Positions 1 to 10,555 of a stretch of DNA of 64,000 nucleotides are shown one piece after another. The DNA is from Betaproteobacteria bacterium (GTDB taxonomy: Bacteria; Pseudomonadota; Gammaproteobacteria; Burkholderiales; Casimicrobiaceae). Position 1 is the stretch's first letter. Each line of letters opens with the position of its first letter. Position numbers and translations under genes: made by a program. The stretch spans positions 1 through 64,000 of the forward strand of contig JADKEV010000005.1 in the NCBI GenBank assembly GCA_016717855.1. The letters run 5' to 3'. The notes beneath the pieces were generated by a model. It did no database searches. It was not told where the DNA came from and saw only the letters and a list, made by a program, of their open reading frames with translations.

Positions 1-1738
1 AAAACCGTACACATCGACGACCCGCTGCCATTCTGGCGGCCGATGTGGTCAGCTATTCCCAGATGATGGGCGCTGACGAGTCAGTACCTCACTCCGTTGA
101 AGCGCCACCGCGAGACCGTCTTCAGTCCGGCCGTCGCCCGGCACGGGGGCCGGAGTGGTGAAACTGATCCAGCGACGGCACGCTGGGTTCGACAGCGTCG
201 TCGACGCCGTCAGTGCGCGCTTACCATTCAACGCTGCATCGGGGACGAAGCCACCTTCCGGCATCGCGCTCAGGATCGGCGTCCAACCTCGGCGATGTCA
301 TCATCGATGGCGACGACATTTATGGCGATGGCGTATTGAATGTCGCGGCGCGCCTGGAACCGCTGGCGGACCCGGTGGCATCTGCGTCCTCAATCATCGA
401 GGCGTCGGCAACCGCGTCGACGTCGCTTTCAAGGATGGCGAGGTTGCGGTCAGGCCTCGATCGCCCGATCCGGGTCTGGAATTAGCACCCGGACGGTAAT
501 CCGGGGTCCCGCATCGCCGGCGCCAGCCACTGCAATGAGGGCGCCGAACGAGCAGCCATCCATCGCCGTGCTGCCCGTTCGACAACATATCGGGCGACCC
601 CGAGCGAGAGTACTTCACCGACAGGATCACCGGGGACATCATCACCACGACCTGTCAGGTCGGCGGTCTGATGGTGATCGCCCGCAACTCGAGCTTCGCT
701 GTACAAAGCGCAAATCGGTCGACGTCCGGACGGTCGGCCGCGAACTAAGGCGTGCGCTCCGTTTCTCAGGCTCGATCCGCCCCGCCGGCGACCGCATCAG
801 GATTACCGCCCAGCTGATCGACGCGCCACCGGCGCTCCACGTGTGGGCGGGCGCTACGACCGGGCCTGACCGACATTTTCGCGGTCCAGGACGGGGTCAC
901 CCGCCACATCGTCGATGCCCTCAGGTCAAGCTTACACCAGGCGAACGGCCCGCGTCGCCGACATCCCGACTTAGCCCGCAGCCGAAGTCTCTTCCTACGC
1001 GCTCAGGAACTCCCTTTCCGCTCCGAAGAGCGACCGCGAGATAACCAAGCAGGTATCGTCGATCTGCGAAGCGCGCTTGCGTCAGCTCGACCCCAACTAC
1101 GCCGGAGAGCGTATTCCGGCGACTCGGCATGGCCTACAACTTCAATTTCAGAATCGCTGGGCAGCTTACCGGTGCGCGCCGGAACTCGCGGCGCATTTCG
1201 CGCTCGGTACCGGGGACCGACCGTTCCCTACGCCCCGCACTTCGTAGCCACTGTCGGCGATCTCGGAAAAAGGACCTCGACGGAACAAGGCGGGAGTCGA
1301 AGACCGCGCTGGCGCTCAACCAGATCTATGCGGAGGCCATCGGGACACACGGCCTCATCGAGATCTATTCAGGCAATCCGCTATCCGGGATCCCGTTTCT
1401 CGAGCGGGCGATCAGTCTCGACCCCGCGTTCACCCATCAATGCATGCGCTTTCTCGGCACCGTTTATCTTGTCGCCGGCAACGCCCAGAGGCTGCAGCGG
1501 CTTCGTTTCCGGGGCGCATCCGGCTTTCGCCGGAAACCGATTTATCGCGCGGCCTGCTCGTTTCCGCGCTCAGGCATCTGGGCGAAATCGACGAAGCCGG
1601 CGGGTCTGGACTCCGAATTGAAACGAGTCAGTCCGGCTGTTCGCCCCGCCTCGCACGTCGCGCGCGCCGTTCCACAACCCAGCCGATGGAGAGAACATCG
1701 CCGAGGGGCTTCGCCCGGGCCGGGCTACTTGCGACTGA
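1..1738 (+). pseudogene. Decayed class III adenylate/guanylate cyclase with TolB-like and TPR regions
   Basis: Family-typical pieces appear in order but in changing frames. AAILAADVVSYSQMMGADE (24-80) is the start of the cyclase catalytic domain. LKRHRETVF lies near 100 and VVKLIQ...FDSVVDAVSA at 155-215. NLGDVIIDGDDIYGDG, at about 275-340, is the metal/nucleotide region. From about 550 the TolB-like segment (SIAVLP, then RITAQLIDA near 805-835) is followed by TPR-like sequence (YSGNPLSGIPFLERAI, about 1360-1420) and a plausible end at 1736-1738. At least five frame changes are needed, so it cannot make one protein. The intact family couples an N-terminal cyclase to a soluble TPR sensor. The 5' end may extend beyond the window edge. 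Decay or poor sequence are both possible; the nearby decayed genes favour decay. Confidence 0.75.
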
Positions 1739-2072
1739 CCGGCGCCTGGCCGGAGCCTGATTGGCAGGGCCGTCGAAATCGCCGGGGCGACTGCCGGCTA
1801 TCCGGACCGAGGCACGACTACCGCTGGACTGATGCGGAAGAACCTGGCGAGTTTACCACGGCCAGGTTGCGCTGATCTTGCGTTTGCCGGCAAGAATCGC
1901 GGAGCGAGTTTGCTCTGTGTTGCCCCCGACATTGAAGACCGTTTAAAGCGGTGCATAGTCTGCACCGCAAAGCTCCGCCGCAAATCAGCAAAATCTGTAA
2001 AGGCGGGAATTCTCCGGCAACGGTGTACCAGTTGCAGGGCCCCTACCTGATCCTGGCGGCCGAACTACCCGC
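1739..2072. other. Intergenic stretch without recognisable gene
   Basis: About 330 bases lie between the ends of two convergent pseudogenes. I see no conserved reading frame, RNA gene or strong hairpin here. Short frames on either strand have no family resemblance. Confidence 0.5.
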
Positions 2073-2605
2073 TCAGTCGATCTTCCCGTTCCCGAATCGC
2101 GGCGGACCGGCACCCAACGCGCGATCTCGTCCTTCGTGATGGTGGCGAGCTCCGCCGGCCCGGCCTTCATCGCGGTCGCGCCCTGTGCCGCGAAGAAGGC
2201 CTCCATGTCCGGCATCGCCTGCACGCCGGCGACGGCTTTGCGCATCTGCTCCACGTGCTCTGCCGCGGCCCTTCCCGGGCGCGGCCATGTCGCCACCACA
2301 ATTCACCCACCAGGCCCGGCACGCCTCGGTTTCGCCAGTGGCGTTCAGCAGCGCCGGCGCGCGTTGCAGGGACAGGACCGCCGGGGCCTTCAACTGCCCG
2401 CCCTTGAAGAGAGTTGCGGGCAGGCCGGGGTGGTGCCGATCCATGATATCGGGGTTGCCGCCGATCGATCCGTCGGTGAGGGGCCGGGCACCACGCCCAA
2501 CGGGCACGTGCACGTGATCTGCGTTCTGCGATTTCTCAAGCATCTCCATCATCAAGTGCGAGAACGTGCCGTTGCCGGACGATCATCAGCTGTACCCTGG
2601 CCGGC
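2073..2605 (-). pseudogene. Truncated, frameshifted TctC/Bug-family tripartite tricarboxylate transporter receptor
   Basis: Read on the minus strand from about 2605, the frame gives SSGNGTFSHLMMEMLEKS, then DHVHVPVGRGARPLTD, IGGNPDIMDRHHPGLPATL and GGQLKAPAVLSLQRAPALL. These follow the middle of Bug/TctC periplasmic receptors (usual motifs: SSGxGTxSHL, VHVPYKG, GGQxDxMFD, GKLRALAVTS). After about 2330 the match moves to another frame: PDMEAFFAAQGATAMK then ELATITKDEIARWVPV, the family C-terminus. The N-terminal half (signal peptide and first lobe) is missing, cut off by the neighbouring SBBP gene end. No TctA/TctB genes are nearby. The intact family binds carboxylates for tripartite uptake; this copy is dead. 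Confidence 0.7.
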
Positions 2606-2628
2606 TCGCTTGCGCGCCAGCACAGGCC

Positions 2629-5393
2629 CTACGGGGGAAGGCCCCCGCAGTTCCCGTTCAGGTACGGCTGGATCAGCTCCCGGGTCGCCCGCGTCGCGTT
2701 CTGGCCGACTGCCCCGTTGGTCACCGACGGTCGATCACCGAACATCGCGCGCAGCAGCATCAAGCCGTCGGTCAGCGCGTCGATCTGGTTGTTGCCGTCG
2801 ATGTCGAGCGAGCAGCCACCGAAGATCGTGCCCGTGCTCACCCAGAACGTCGCCGCACCGCCGCCGACATGCGGCGTGGTGCTGGTCACCTGGTTGAGCA
2901 GCGACGACGCGGTGTGGCGCACGCACGTACCTGCCCGCGCGCTGATGCTGCCGCCCTGCACGTAGCCGCCGCTCACGTCGCAGGTCGCGCAGCTTGCGGC
3001 GGTGGAGGCGCAGAACGCGCTGCCCAGCTGGCCCTCGACGTACACGTTGGCCTGGCCGTCGATGCCGGTGATCTGCACCGGCCCCGAGGTGCGCACCGTC
3101 GCGACGGGCACGTTGCGCTGCGCGGGGGAAAGGAACGGGTCCGGGGTGTTGTCGCCAAGCGTCAGGTCGGGGCTGAAGCGGCTGACGAACGCGTCGCCGC
3201 CGAGGGCGCCCAGAGAACCGCCGAAGCTGCCCTGCGCCCCGCTGCTCACGCCGGGGAAGGTGTTGGTGCCCGACAGCGTGCGTCCGGCCACGTAGACCTG
3301 GCCGCTAGTGTTGTGGATGGCGATGACCTGGCCAACGTCCCTCGCCGCGGCGCCGAGATAGCTGGACTGGAGCAACTGGGTCAGGTCGGCGCTGAAGCGG
3401 CTGGCGAAGGCATCGTTGGTCTCCCCGGGCGCGCCCTGGGCGCCGCCGACGGCACCCCGGAAATCGTTGGAAGTGGCATTGCCCGTCAGCAGACTTCGCC
3501 GGTAGCCGGGTGGATGGCGAGGCCCCCAGCGCCATCGTTGACGGACCCGCCGAGATAGCTCGACTGGCGGAGCGTCGCCAGATCGGGGCTCAGGCGACTG
3601 ATAAAGGCGTCCGCCCACCGCCGCCAAGACGCCCTGCGCGCCGCCTCCGACACCGGGAAGTTGCCGGTCGTAGTGCCGGCCAAATAGATCACCGTTGACC
3701 GGATGGATGGCCAGCGCGGCCGCGCTGTCGATCCCGGTGCCGCCGAGAAAGCTGGACCGGGCCACCGTCCCAAGGTCGGCGCTGAAGCGGGCGACGAAGG
3801 CGTCGCTGCCGCCGCCCGGGGCGGGTTGCGCGCTGCCCGTCGTGCCCGGCAGGGTGGGGGAGCTGGTATCCCCCGCCACGTAGACCTCGCCGGTCGCGGG
3901 GTGGATGGCGAGCGCGTAGGCTTGGTCGGGGCCGCTGCCGCCCAGGTACGTCGATCGCTTGAGCGTGGTCAGGTCGGCGCTCAGCCGGCTGACGTAGGCG
4001 TCAGTGTTTCCGGCATAGACACTCTGGGCGCCGCTGCCGCGCCGGGAAGTCGGCGCCGAGGTCCCATCCCGCCACGTAGACATCGCCGCTCACCGGGTGG
4101 ATGGCCAGCGCACGCGCTGTTTCGAAACCAGCCGTCCCGCCCCCGCTCGCCGTGCCGCCGAGATACGTCGACCGGACCAGGGTGCCCAGGTCCGCGCTGA
4201 GACGGCTGACGAAGGCATTTCCGGAATCAGGCTACTCCGCCCCTGCCCCGGTAAACGTTGGCTGGGCGCCCCCCGCGACCCCGGGGAAGTTCGCGGAATG
4301 CGTCCATCCCGCCACGAAGACGTCGCCGCTCACCGGATCGATGGCCAGCGCATTCGCCCCGTCGCCGCCGGCGCCACCAGGTAAGTGGAACGGACTAAGA
4401 CGTCAGGTGGCACTGAAGCGGGCGACGAATACGTCGCCGTTCTGAATATGCGTCGGCGCGGGTCCGCCGTACACCGTCTGCACCCCGCCTGCGAGGCCCG
4501 GGAAGCCCGAATCGGTGGTCGTGTATCCCGCCACATAGACATCGCCGCTGACCGGGTGGATGGCCACTGCCAGCGCCCGCTCGTCATTGGCGCCGCCCAG
4601 GTAGGTCGACTGCAGAAGCGGATCGATCACTAGCGGCCGCGCCGGGTCGTAGCCGGCCAGCGCGAAGCGGTACTGGTCGCCGCCGGCGTCGGTTCGCCAG
4701 CGGACGCCCACCGGCTCGCGCCGGCCCTGGCCGTCTTCCTGGAACGCGACCGGCGCGGTGTAGGCCAGCGGCCCGTTGCCGGTGTGGGCGATCAGTTCGC
4801 CGCCGACGCCCAGTTCCAGCCGCGTCGCCCCGCCGACCCGCAGCCGGATCCGGCCGGGTCCTGGCCGGGGCGACGGTGAAGATCTTCTCGACGTTGGCGC
4901 CGGTCGCGCGCAGATGCACGCGGATGCCGGGGAAGACTTCGCCCAGGTCGATCCGCTCGAAGGTGCCCAGGTCGCGGGCATGCTGCGTCGCGTCGCTGCC
5001 GGTGAAGTAGCTGCTGAGCACCCAGCCGGGCGTGCGCGCGCCATCGCGCCGCTCTCGCTGGGTGGCGTGCTGCGCGGCGTTCGCGCCGTCGGCGGCCGCG
5101 TCGGCTGCGACTGCGTTAACCGGACGCCCCGGCAGGCTGTATACCAGCCGGCCGTCCCGGGTGACGAACACCGTCCCGGCGAACGTCTGCGCGGCGAACG
5201 CGGCCTCCCGGTCCCATTGCCCGGCGTTGGGCACGAACGGCACCCCCGCCCGGGCCAGTTGTTGCCGCGCAGCCGAGAGCGACGCCGGCTCCGCAGTCAG
5301 GCTCGCGTGCGCAGCCAGGCTGCACGCGCCGATGATTGCAACCGTTACCGAAGCAACCATCCGCTTCGCCGCCGCAAGATTGGTCCTGGTCAT
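2629..5393 (-). pseudogene. Frameshifted SBBP (seven-bladed beta-propeller repeat) secreted protein with dockerin-like C-terminus
   Basis: The gene starts at 5393 with a signal peptide (MTRTNLAAAKRMVASVTVAI...AAHAS). An N-terminal domain (VPFVPNAGQWD...VLSSYFTG) of the type that precedes SBBP repeats follows. Repeats of the pattern RSTYLGG...ALAIHPVSGDVYVAG...FVSRLSADL run from about 4620 to 3160. The C-terminus has DIDGNNQIDALTDGLML, a calcium-binding dockerin-like repeat, before the stop at 2629. The reading frame changes near 4860, several times in 4380-4410, in 4020-4260, and twice between 3500 and 3670. Several changes fit missing or extra single bases. An intact version would be about 900 residues and extracellular. 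I call it a pseudogene, but clustered sequencing errors could give the same picture. Confidence 0.75.
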
Positions 5394-5790
5394 GATCGTG
5401 TCTCTCTGTGCCCGTTAGTGTTTTTGAAGCGACGCGCAACTGTAGACGAGTTGGCGGCAATGTCAATTCCGGCGGAGGGCAAGCAGCAAGAAGGAATCGT
5501 CGGCGCCCCCAGACGCATTGGCGGATTCGCCCCGGGCATTGGCCCATGAATTGCTGTCGATTGCTCGCGTCGCACCCACCTGATCGGGCAGGACTGGGGG
5601 CGCTGCCGGATTAGCGGCGCAATTGCTCGCTAGCATTGGCGATTCCCGCCCTGTCGGTCGCCTGCGATGAATGCGGATTGCACAAGCCGATGCCTGCACG
5701 CATTGATGAGGAACCCACCTGGTTCGCGGTGCGGCTGGCCTAAAGTGTCCAGTCAGTGTCCCTATCAGTACAGCATTCCGGCTACGAATC
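5394..5790. other. Intergenic region between divergent genes
   Basis: About 400 bases separate the SBBP pseudogene start (minus strand) from yifB (plus strand). Promoters for both should lie here, but I see no clear consensus boxes, riboswitch-like structure or convincing small gene. Confidence 0.4.
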
Positions 5791-7290
5791 ATGACCGTCG
5801 CCATCGTCTACTCCCGCGCCCTCGCCGGTGTCGACGCCCCGCTGGTCACCGTCGAAGTGCACCTCGCCAACGGCCTGCCCGCCTTCAATCTCGTCGGCCT
5901 GCCCGAGACCGAGGTCAAGGAGAGCCGCGAGCGCGTGCGCGCGGCGTTGCAGAACGCGCAGTTCGGTTTTCCGGCGCGGCGGATCACGGTCAATCTCGCG
6001 CCGGCTGAACTGCCGAAGGAGTCCGGCCGGTTCGACCTGCCGATCGCCATCGGCATCCTGGTCGCCACCGGGCAGCTGCCGGGCAACCGGCTGTGCGAAT
6101 ACGAATTCGCCGGCGAACTCGCGCTGACGGGCGAGCTGCGGCCGATCCGCGGCGCGCTGGCGATGACGCTGAAGGCCAGCGGCGACGGGCGCGCGTTCAT
6201 CCTGCCGCAGGCGAGCGCGGCCGAAGCGGCGCTGGTGCGCGCGGCGGTGGTGTATCCGGCGCGCTCGCTGCTGGACGTCTGCGCGCACTTGACCGGACGC
6301 GACGCATTGCCGCGACAGGCCGAGCAGCCGATCATGGCGGTCGCCGACCATGTATCCGGACCTCGCCGAAGTCAGGGCCAGCCGCAGGCGCGGCGCGCGC
6401 TGGAGATCGCCGCGGCCGGGCGGCACAGCCTGCTGATGATCGGCCCGCCGGGCACCGGCAAGTCGATGCTCGCGCAGCGCCTCCCCGGCGTGCTGCCGCC
6501 GATGGACGAAGCCGATGCGCTGGAGGCCGCGGCGATCCAGTCGCTGACCGGCGGCTTCCGGCTGGAACACTGGGGGCAGCGCCCGTACCGCTCGCCACAT
6601 CACACGGCGTCGGGCGTGGCGCTGGTCGGCGGCGGCAGCGATCCGCGTCCCGGCGAGATCTCGCTCGCGCACCACGGCGTGCTGTTCCTCGACGAACTGC
6701 CGGAGTTCGACCGCCGGGTGCTCGAAGTCCTGCGCGAGCCGCTCGAGTCCGGCCGCATCCACATCTCCCGCGCCGCGCGGCAGGCCGAGTTCCCGGCCGA
6801 GTTCCAGCTGGTCTCGGCGATGAATCCCTGCCCCTGCGGATACCTGGGCCATCCTTCCGGCAGATGCCGCTGCACGCCCGACCAGATCCTCCGGTACCGC
6901 AGCCGCATTTCCGGACCGCTGCTCGATCGGATCGACTTGCAGATTGAAGTGCCCGGCATTCCTGCCAACGCGCTACGCAACACCAGCGAAGGCGAAGCCA
7001 GCGGCACCGTGCAAGCACGCGCCGAACGGGCGCGCGAAGTCCAGCTCGCCCGCCAGGGCAAACCGAATGCCATGCTGACACCGAAGGAAATAGACTGGCA
7101 TTGCCCGCCCGATGCCGACGGCGATTCGCTATTGCGCCAGGCGGTCGCGCGCCTCAACCTGTCGGCGCGCGCCTATCACCGGGTGCTCAAGGTTGCGCGC
7201 ACGATTGCGGATCTGGCGGACACCGATTCGCTCGCGGGGAGTCACGTCGCAGAAGCGATCGGCTATCGGCGGGGGTTGGATCGGATCTAG
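5791..7290 (+). CDS. yifB: YifB/ComM family Mg-chelatase-like AAA+ ATPase
   Basis: The 499-residue length is normal for the family. An N-terminal ChlI-like domain (VYSRALAGVDAPLVTVEVHL, GRFDLPIAIGIL) precedes the AAA+ core with Walker A GPPGTGKS at about 217-224 and Walker B LFLDELPEF. A cysteine-rich NPCPCGYLGHPSGRCRC segment and a C-terminal Mg-chelatase domain (RAYHRVLKVARTIADL) follow. ComM is a cytosolic hexameric helicase that promotes branch migration in natural transformation. Residues 188-195 read VSGPRRSQ where the family has a sequence like YPDLAEVR. That sequence is present in the +1 frame at 6353-6376, so an inserted base near 6352 is offset by a missing G after 6376. Stand-alone gene on the plus strand. 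Confidence 0.93.
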   Translation: MTVAIVYSRALAGVDAPLVTVEVHLANGLPAFNLVGLPETEVKESRERVRAALQNAQFGFPARRITVNLAPAELPKESGRFDLPIAIGILVATGQLPGNRLCEYEFAGELALTGELRPIRGALAMTLKASGDGRAFILPQASAAEAALVRAAVVYPARSLLDVCAHLTGRDALPRQAEQPIMAVADHVSGPRRSQGQPQARRALEIAAAGRHSLLMIGPPGTGKSMLAQRLPGVLPPMDEADALEAAAIQSLTGGFRLEHWGQRPYRSPHHTASGVALVGGGSDPRPGEISLAHHGVLFLDELPEFDRRVLEVLREPLESGRIHISRAARQAEFPAEFQLVSAMNPCPCGYLGHPSGRCRCTPDQILRYRSRISGPLLDRIDLQIEVPGIPANALRNTSEGEASGTVQARAERAREVQLARQGKPNAMLTPKEIDWHCPPDADGDSLLRQAVARLNLSARAYHRVLKVARTIADLADTDSLAGSHVAEAIGYRRGLDRI

Positions 7291-7489
7291 AGAAGCGGGG
7301 CAGACTCTTCCTCTGTGCTGCGGCCACGAAGCGCTGCAAAACCGGCTGCTCGGGCTCGCGCTCGGGGCGCACCAGTGATGCGCGGCCCTCATTCACCTGT
7401 TCAGCGCGGCCAGACCGCGCGACAATGCGACTCCGGGCGGCGCAGGATCCGGTATCGCCAACTCTTTCACCTGAAGAGGGGAGTCCACC

Positions 7490-9127
7490 ATGAGAGACCA
7501 TTCGTTCGCGCACTGGCTGCTGTCGAGGTTGGCCGGCATCCCGCCGGCCGTTGTCCACTGCATGCTGGCCTGCGTCGTCGCCACGGCGGCAACACCGGCG
7601 GTCGCGGCAGGATTCACCGCCGTTCAATCGATGCAGCAGATCCGCGATACGGCAAAGGCGGCGCTATTGCCGTCCGGCAACGTGCTGGTTGCCGGCGGTG
7701 CGGCGGGCCTCGCCGGGACGCCACTCGCGTCCGTCGAGATCTATAACCCGGTGGCCGGGACCTGGGCGCCCGCGGCGCCGCTCGCGGCCGGCCGCTACGA
7801 TCATACGATCACTCGCTTGGCAGACGGCAAGGTGCTGGTGGTCGCCGGATCGAATGGCACGCGCAACCTGGCATCGGCCGAGCTGTACGACCCGGCGACG
7901 GGTTCATGGAGCCCGGCCGGGCTCTTGAGCGACCCACGCTCGTTGCACACCGCGACGTTGTTGCCGTCGGGCAAGGTGCTCGTCGCCGGCGGAAGTGGCG
8001 ATGCGGGCACGCTGCAAACGGCCGAGCTGTACGACCCCCCGAGCAACAGCTGGAGTCCCGCTGCATCGATGACCTTGCCGCGCTTCAATCATGCGGCGGC
8101 GCCGCTCCAGTCCGGCAAGGCGCTCGTCGCGGGGGGCTTCAACAACAACATCCGCGCCGGTGTGGCGACGGCGGAAATGTACGATCCGGCGACCAATGCA
8201 TGGAGCCCGGCAGGAACGCTGGTCAATCAGCGCCAGGGCGCGAGCGCGACGACGCTGTTCAACGGCAAGGTGCTGGTGGCCGCGGGGTTCAGCGATGTCA
8301 CCTTCCAGGACCTGTTGAGTGCCGAGTTATACGATCCGGCGACGAACAGCTGGTCCGCCACCGGCCCACTCGCGGTCGCTCGCCAGCTGCACGGCGCCAC
8401 GTTGCTCGCATCGGGAAAGGTGCTCGTCACCGGTGGCTTCGACCACCACACGCACGTCGCGCTGACGAGCGCCGAGGTCTACGATCCGTTGCAGGGCACG
8501 TGGAGCTCCGCCGGAACCATGATTGTCGCGCGTGCCGCGCATGCGGTGGTGAGAATGTCGAACGGAAACGTGCTGGTGGCGGGCGGCGGCGTTTTCAGCC
8601 TGGGCGGCAGCATCACCGATTCGCTCAAGACCGCGGAGCAGTACGAGCCGCCCGCAGCCGTGGTCGAGTACTACAACACCGGGCTCGACAACTTCTTCAT
8701 CACCGCCGATCCGCCGGAGCAGACGGCGATCGCCGGCGGCAGCGCGGGGCAGGGATGGACCGTCACCGGAGAATTCAAGCCGGGCGGCGCGGCACAGGTG
8801 TGCCGTTTCTACGGCAGCATCACACCGGGACCGAACTCGCATTTCTATACGATCGATCCCGCCGAGTGCCAGTCGTTGAAAGACATCCAGGCCAGCACGC
8901 CGGCCACGCAGCAGCGCTGGAACTTCGAAAGCCTCGATTTCGCGAGCACGATCCCGAGCGCGGGACAGTGCGCGGCCGGCACCGTGCCCGTCTATCGCGC
9001 GTACAACGAGGGCTTCAGTCGCGGCATCGATAGCAATCATCGGATCACGACCAGCCAGGCGGCCTATCAGGCACAGATCGCCAAGGGCTGGCGAGGCGAA
9101 GGGGTGGTGATGTGCGCACCGGAGTAG
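7490..9127 (+). CDS. Secreted Kelch-repeat protein with C-terminal DUF5648 domain
   Basis: 545 residues, with a purine-rich ribosome site (GAGGGGAG) before ATG 7490. An N-terminal hydrophobic segment to about residue 40 looks like a signal peptide (VVATAATPAVAAG). Six or more Kelch-type blades follow (about 45-375), each with GKVLVAGG, SAELYDPATNSW and an R..H..A.LL step, giving a beta-propeller. The C-terminal 150 residues (VVEYYNTGLDNFFITADPPE, HFYTIDPAEC, VPVYRAYNEG) match the DUF5648 pattern of secreted proteins. It is probably exported and involved in binding; no catalytic residues are evident. Substrate unknown. Confidence 0.85.
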   Translation: MRDHSFAHWLLSRLAGIPPAVVHCMLACVVATAATPAVAAGFTAVQSMQQIRDTAKAALLPSGNVLVAGGAAGLAGTPLASVEIYNPVAGTWAPAAPLAAGRYDHTITRLADGKVLVVAGSNGTRNLASAELYDPATGSWSPAGLLSDPRSLHTATLLPSGKVLVAGGSGDAGTLQTAELYDPPSNSWSPAASMTLPRFNHAAAPLQSGKALVAGGFNNNIRAGVATAEMYDPATNAWSPAGTLVNQRQGASATTLFNGKVLVAAGFSDVTFQDLLSAELYDPATNSWSATGPLAVARQLHGATLLASGKVLVTGGFDHHTHVALTSAEVYDPLQGTWSSAGTMIVARAAHAVVRMSNGNVLVAGGGVFSLGGSITDSLKTAEQYEPPAAVVEYYNTGLDNFFITADPPEQTAIAGGSAGQGWTVTGEFKPGGAAQVCRFYGSITPGPNSHFYTIDPAECQSLKDIQASTPATQQRWNFESLDFASTIPSAGQCAAGTVPVYRAYNEGFSRGIDSNHRITTSQAAYQAQIAKGWRGEGVVMCAPE

Positions 9128-9272
9128 CGAACGGCAGGTTGCAGCGCCGGCCTGAAGTGACCGGGGCGCGGCGGTCGCGGATACTGCCAACTGACGTGTC
9201 GAACTTCCAGTCCTCCGGCGTCAAATGGCGCCCATTCGTCAAGCACGATCACCCCGTGGTGTGTGGCCGGTC

Positions 9273-10538
9273 ATGATTTCCCGGCTCTGCTTCGCCATCA
9301 TTGCATCGGGGTTTGCATTGATGTTCACCGCACCGCCGGCTGCGGCGCAGCCGGTGCAACAGAGACCGGCGGCTGCGCCAGCGGCGGCGGCCCCGGAGCC
9401 GCGCGCCGCGCTGGTCATCGGCAATTCGGCGTACGCGGCTTCTCCGCTGAAGAACCCCACCAACGACGCCACGGATGTCGCGAACGCGTTGCGCGAACTC
9501 GGCTTCCGCGTCGTGCTGATGACCGACGCCGATCAGCATGCGATGCGGCAGGCGCTGCGGGAGTTCGGCCGGGAATTGAAGCGGGGTGGCATCGGTCTCT
9601 TCTACTTCGCCGGCCACGGGGTGCAAAGCAAGGGGCGCAATTTCCTCGTTCCGGTGGGCGTGAACATCGAGTCCGAAGCGGAGCTCGAGGACCAGGCGGT
9701 CGACGCCAATCTGGTTCTCGGCTATATGGAAGACGCGGCCAATCGCGTCAACATCGTCATCCTCGACGCATGCCGCAACAATCCGTTCGCGCGCAGCTTC
9801 CGCTCCGCGTCGCGGGGTCTTGCCCAGATGGATGCGGCCAAAGGCAGTTTCCTCGCCTTCGCGACGGCGCCGGGATCGGTCGCGTCGGACGGAACAGGCC
9901 GCAACGGTCTCTACACGGAGCGGCTGCTCGAAAGCCTGAAGCAACCCGACTCGGACATCGACAAGGTTTTCCGCCGCGTCGCCGCGGACGTGTCGACGCT
10001 CACGCAGGGGCGGCAGGTGCCGTGGGTCGCGTCGTCGCTTACCGCGGACTTCAGCTTTCAGGATCCGCTTGCGGCACGCAGCAATGCGCGCGCCGGGGCC
10101 GCGGCACAGGAAGGTCAACCCACTGGTACGGCCGCGACAGTCGATTCCCGGAGCAGCGAGCTTGCGGCAGCACAACCCCCCGCATTCCCGAGGGCCGAGC
10201 CCACGTTTACAATGCTCGAGCAGGCCCGCAGCACTGCGCGTGAGAATGCCATCCACAACGCGCGGCGCTGGCGCTCGCAGCTATTTCCTAACCACGAAAT
10301 CTTCAGCCACGGCGATTCGACGCAGGAACCCGACTGCCCGCAGGGGGATGGCTGGGCGACCGTCGACCTCTACGACCGGCACAGCAAGCTGGCCGTGCAA
10401 CTCAAGTGCAGCACGGTCTCGCCCAACATCGGTTGTCTGGAGGCCGGCGACTTCAAGACCAAGCCGTATGCGCGCGAGGACGGGACCTGCCAGCCCACCA
10501 GCAAGGTCCCGTTTCCGCTGCCGAAGTTCGCCAGGTAG
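9273..10538 (+). CDS. Secreted caspase-family (peptidase C14, metacaspase-like) protein
   Basis: ATG 9273 gives a clean signal peptide (MISRLCFAIIASGFALMFTA...AAA); the upstream ATG at 9225 would add a charged leader. The p20-like caspase domain (about 45-275) has ALVIGNSAYA, the catalytic histidine in YFAGHGVQ (H115) and the catalytic cysteine in ILDACRNNPF (C167). FATAPG and GLYTERLLE follow as in bacterial caspase-like proteases. The 140-residue C-terminal extension (about 280-421) starts Ala/Pro-rich and ends in a small cysteine-containing domain I do not recognise. Clan CD cysteine protease activity in the periplasm is likely, usually after Arg/Lys. It stands alone, converging on the aminotransferase gene. 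Confidence 0.88.
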   Translation: MISRLCFAIIASGFALMFTAPPAAAQPVQQRPAAAPAAAAPEPRAALVIGNSAYAASPLKNPTNDATDVANALRELGFRVVLMTDADQHAMRQALREFGRELKRGGIGLFYFAGHGVQSKGRNFLVPVGVNIESEAELEDQAVDANLVLGYMEDAANRVNIVILDACRNNPFARSFRSASRGLAQMDAAKGSFLAFATAPGSVASDGTGRNGLYTERLLESLKQPDSDIDKVFRRVAADVSTLTQGRQVPWVASSLTADFSFQDPLAARSNARAGAAAQEGQPTGTAATVDSRSSELAAAQPPAFPRAEPTFTMLEQARSTARENAIHNARRWRSQLFPNHEIFSHGDSTQEPDCPQGDGWATVDLYDRHSKLAVQLKCSTVSPNIGCLEAGDFKTKPYAREDGTCQPTSKVPFPLPKFAR

Positions 10539-10555
10539 CCGGCGCAGCGAGCGGC

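Noticed and set aside
7630..8600. Internal repeats in the Kelch gene considered as a DNA repeat array
   Set aside because: The periodicity is at protein level (Kelch blades) and sequence between copies differs; not a CRISPR or satellite.
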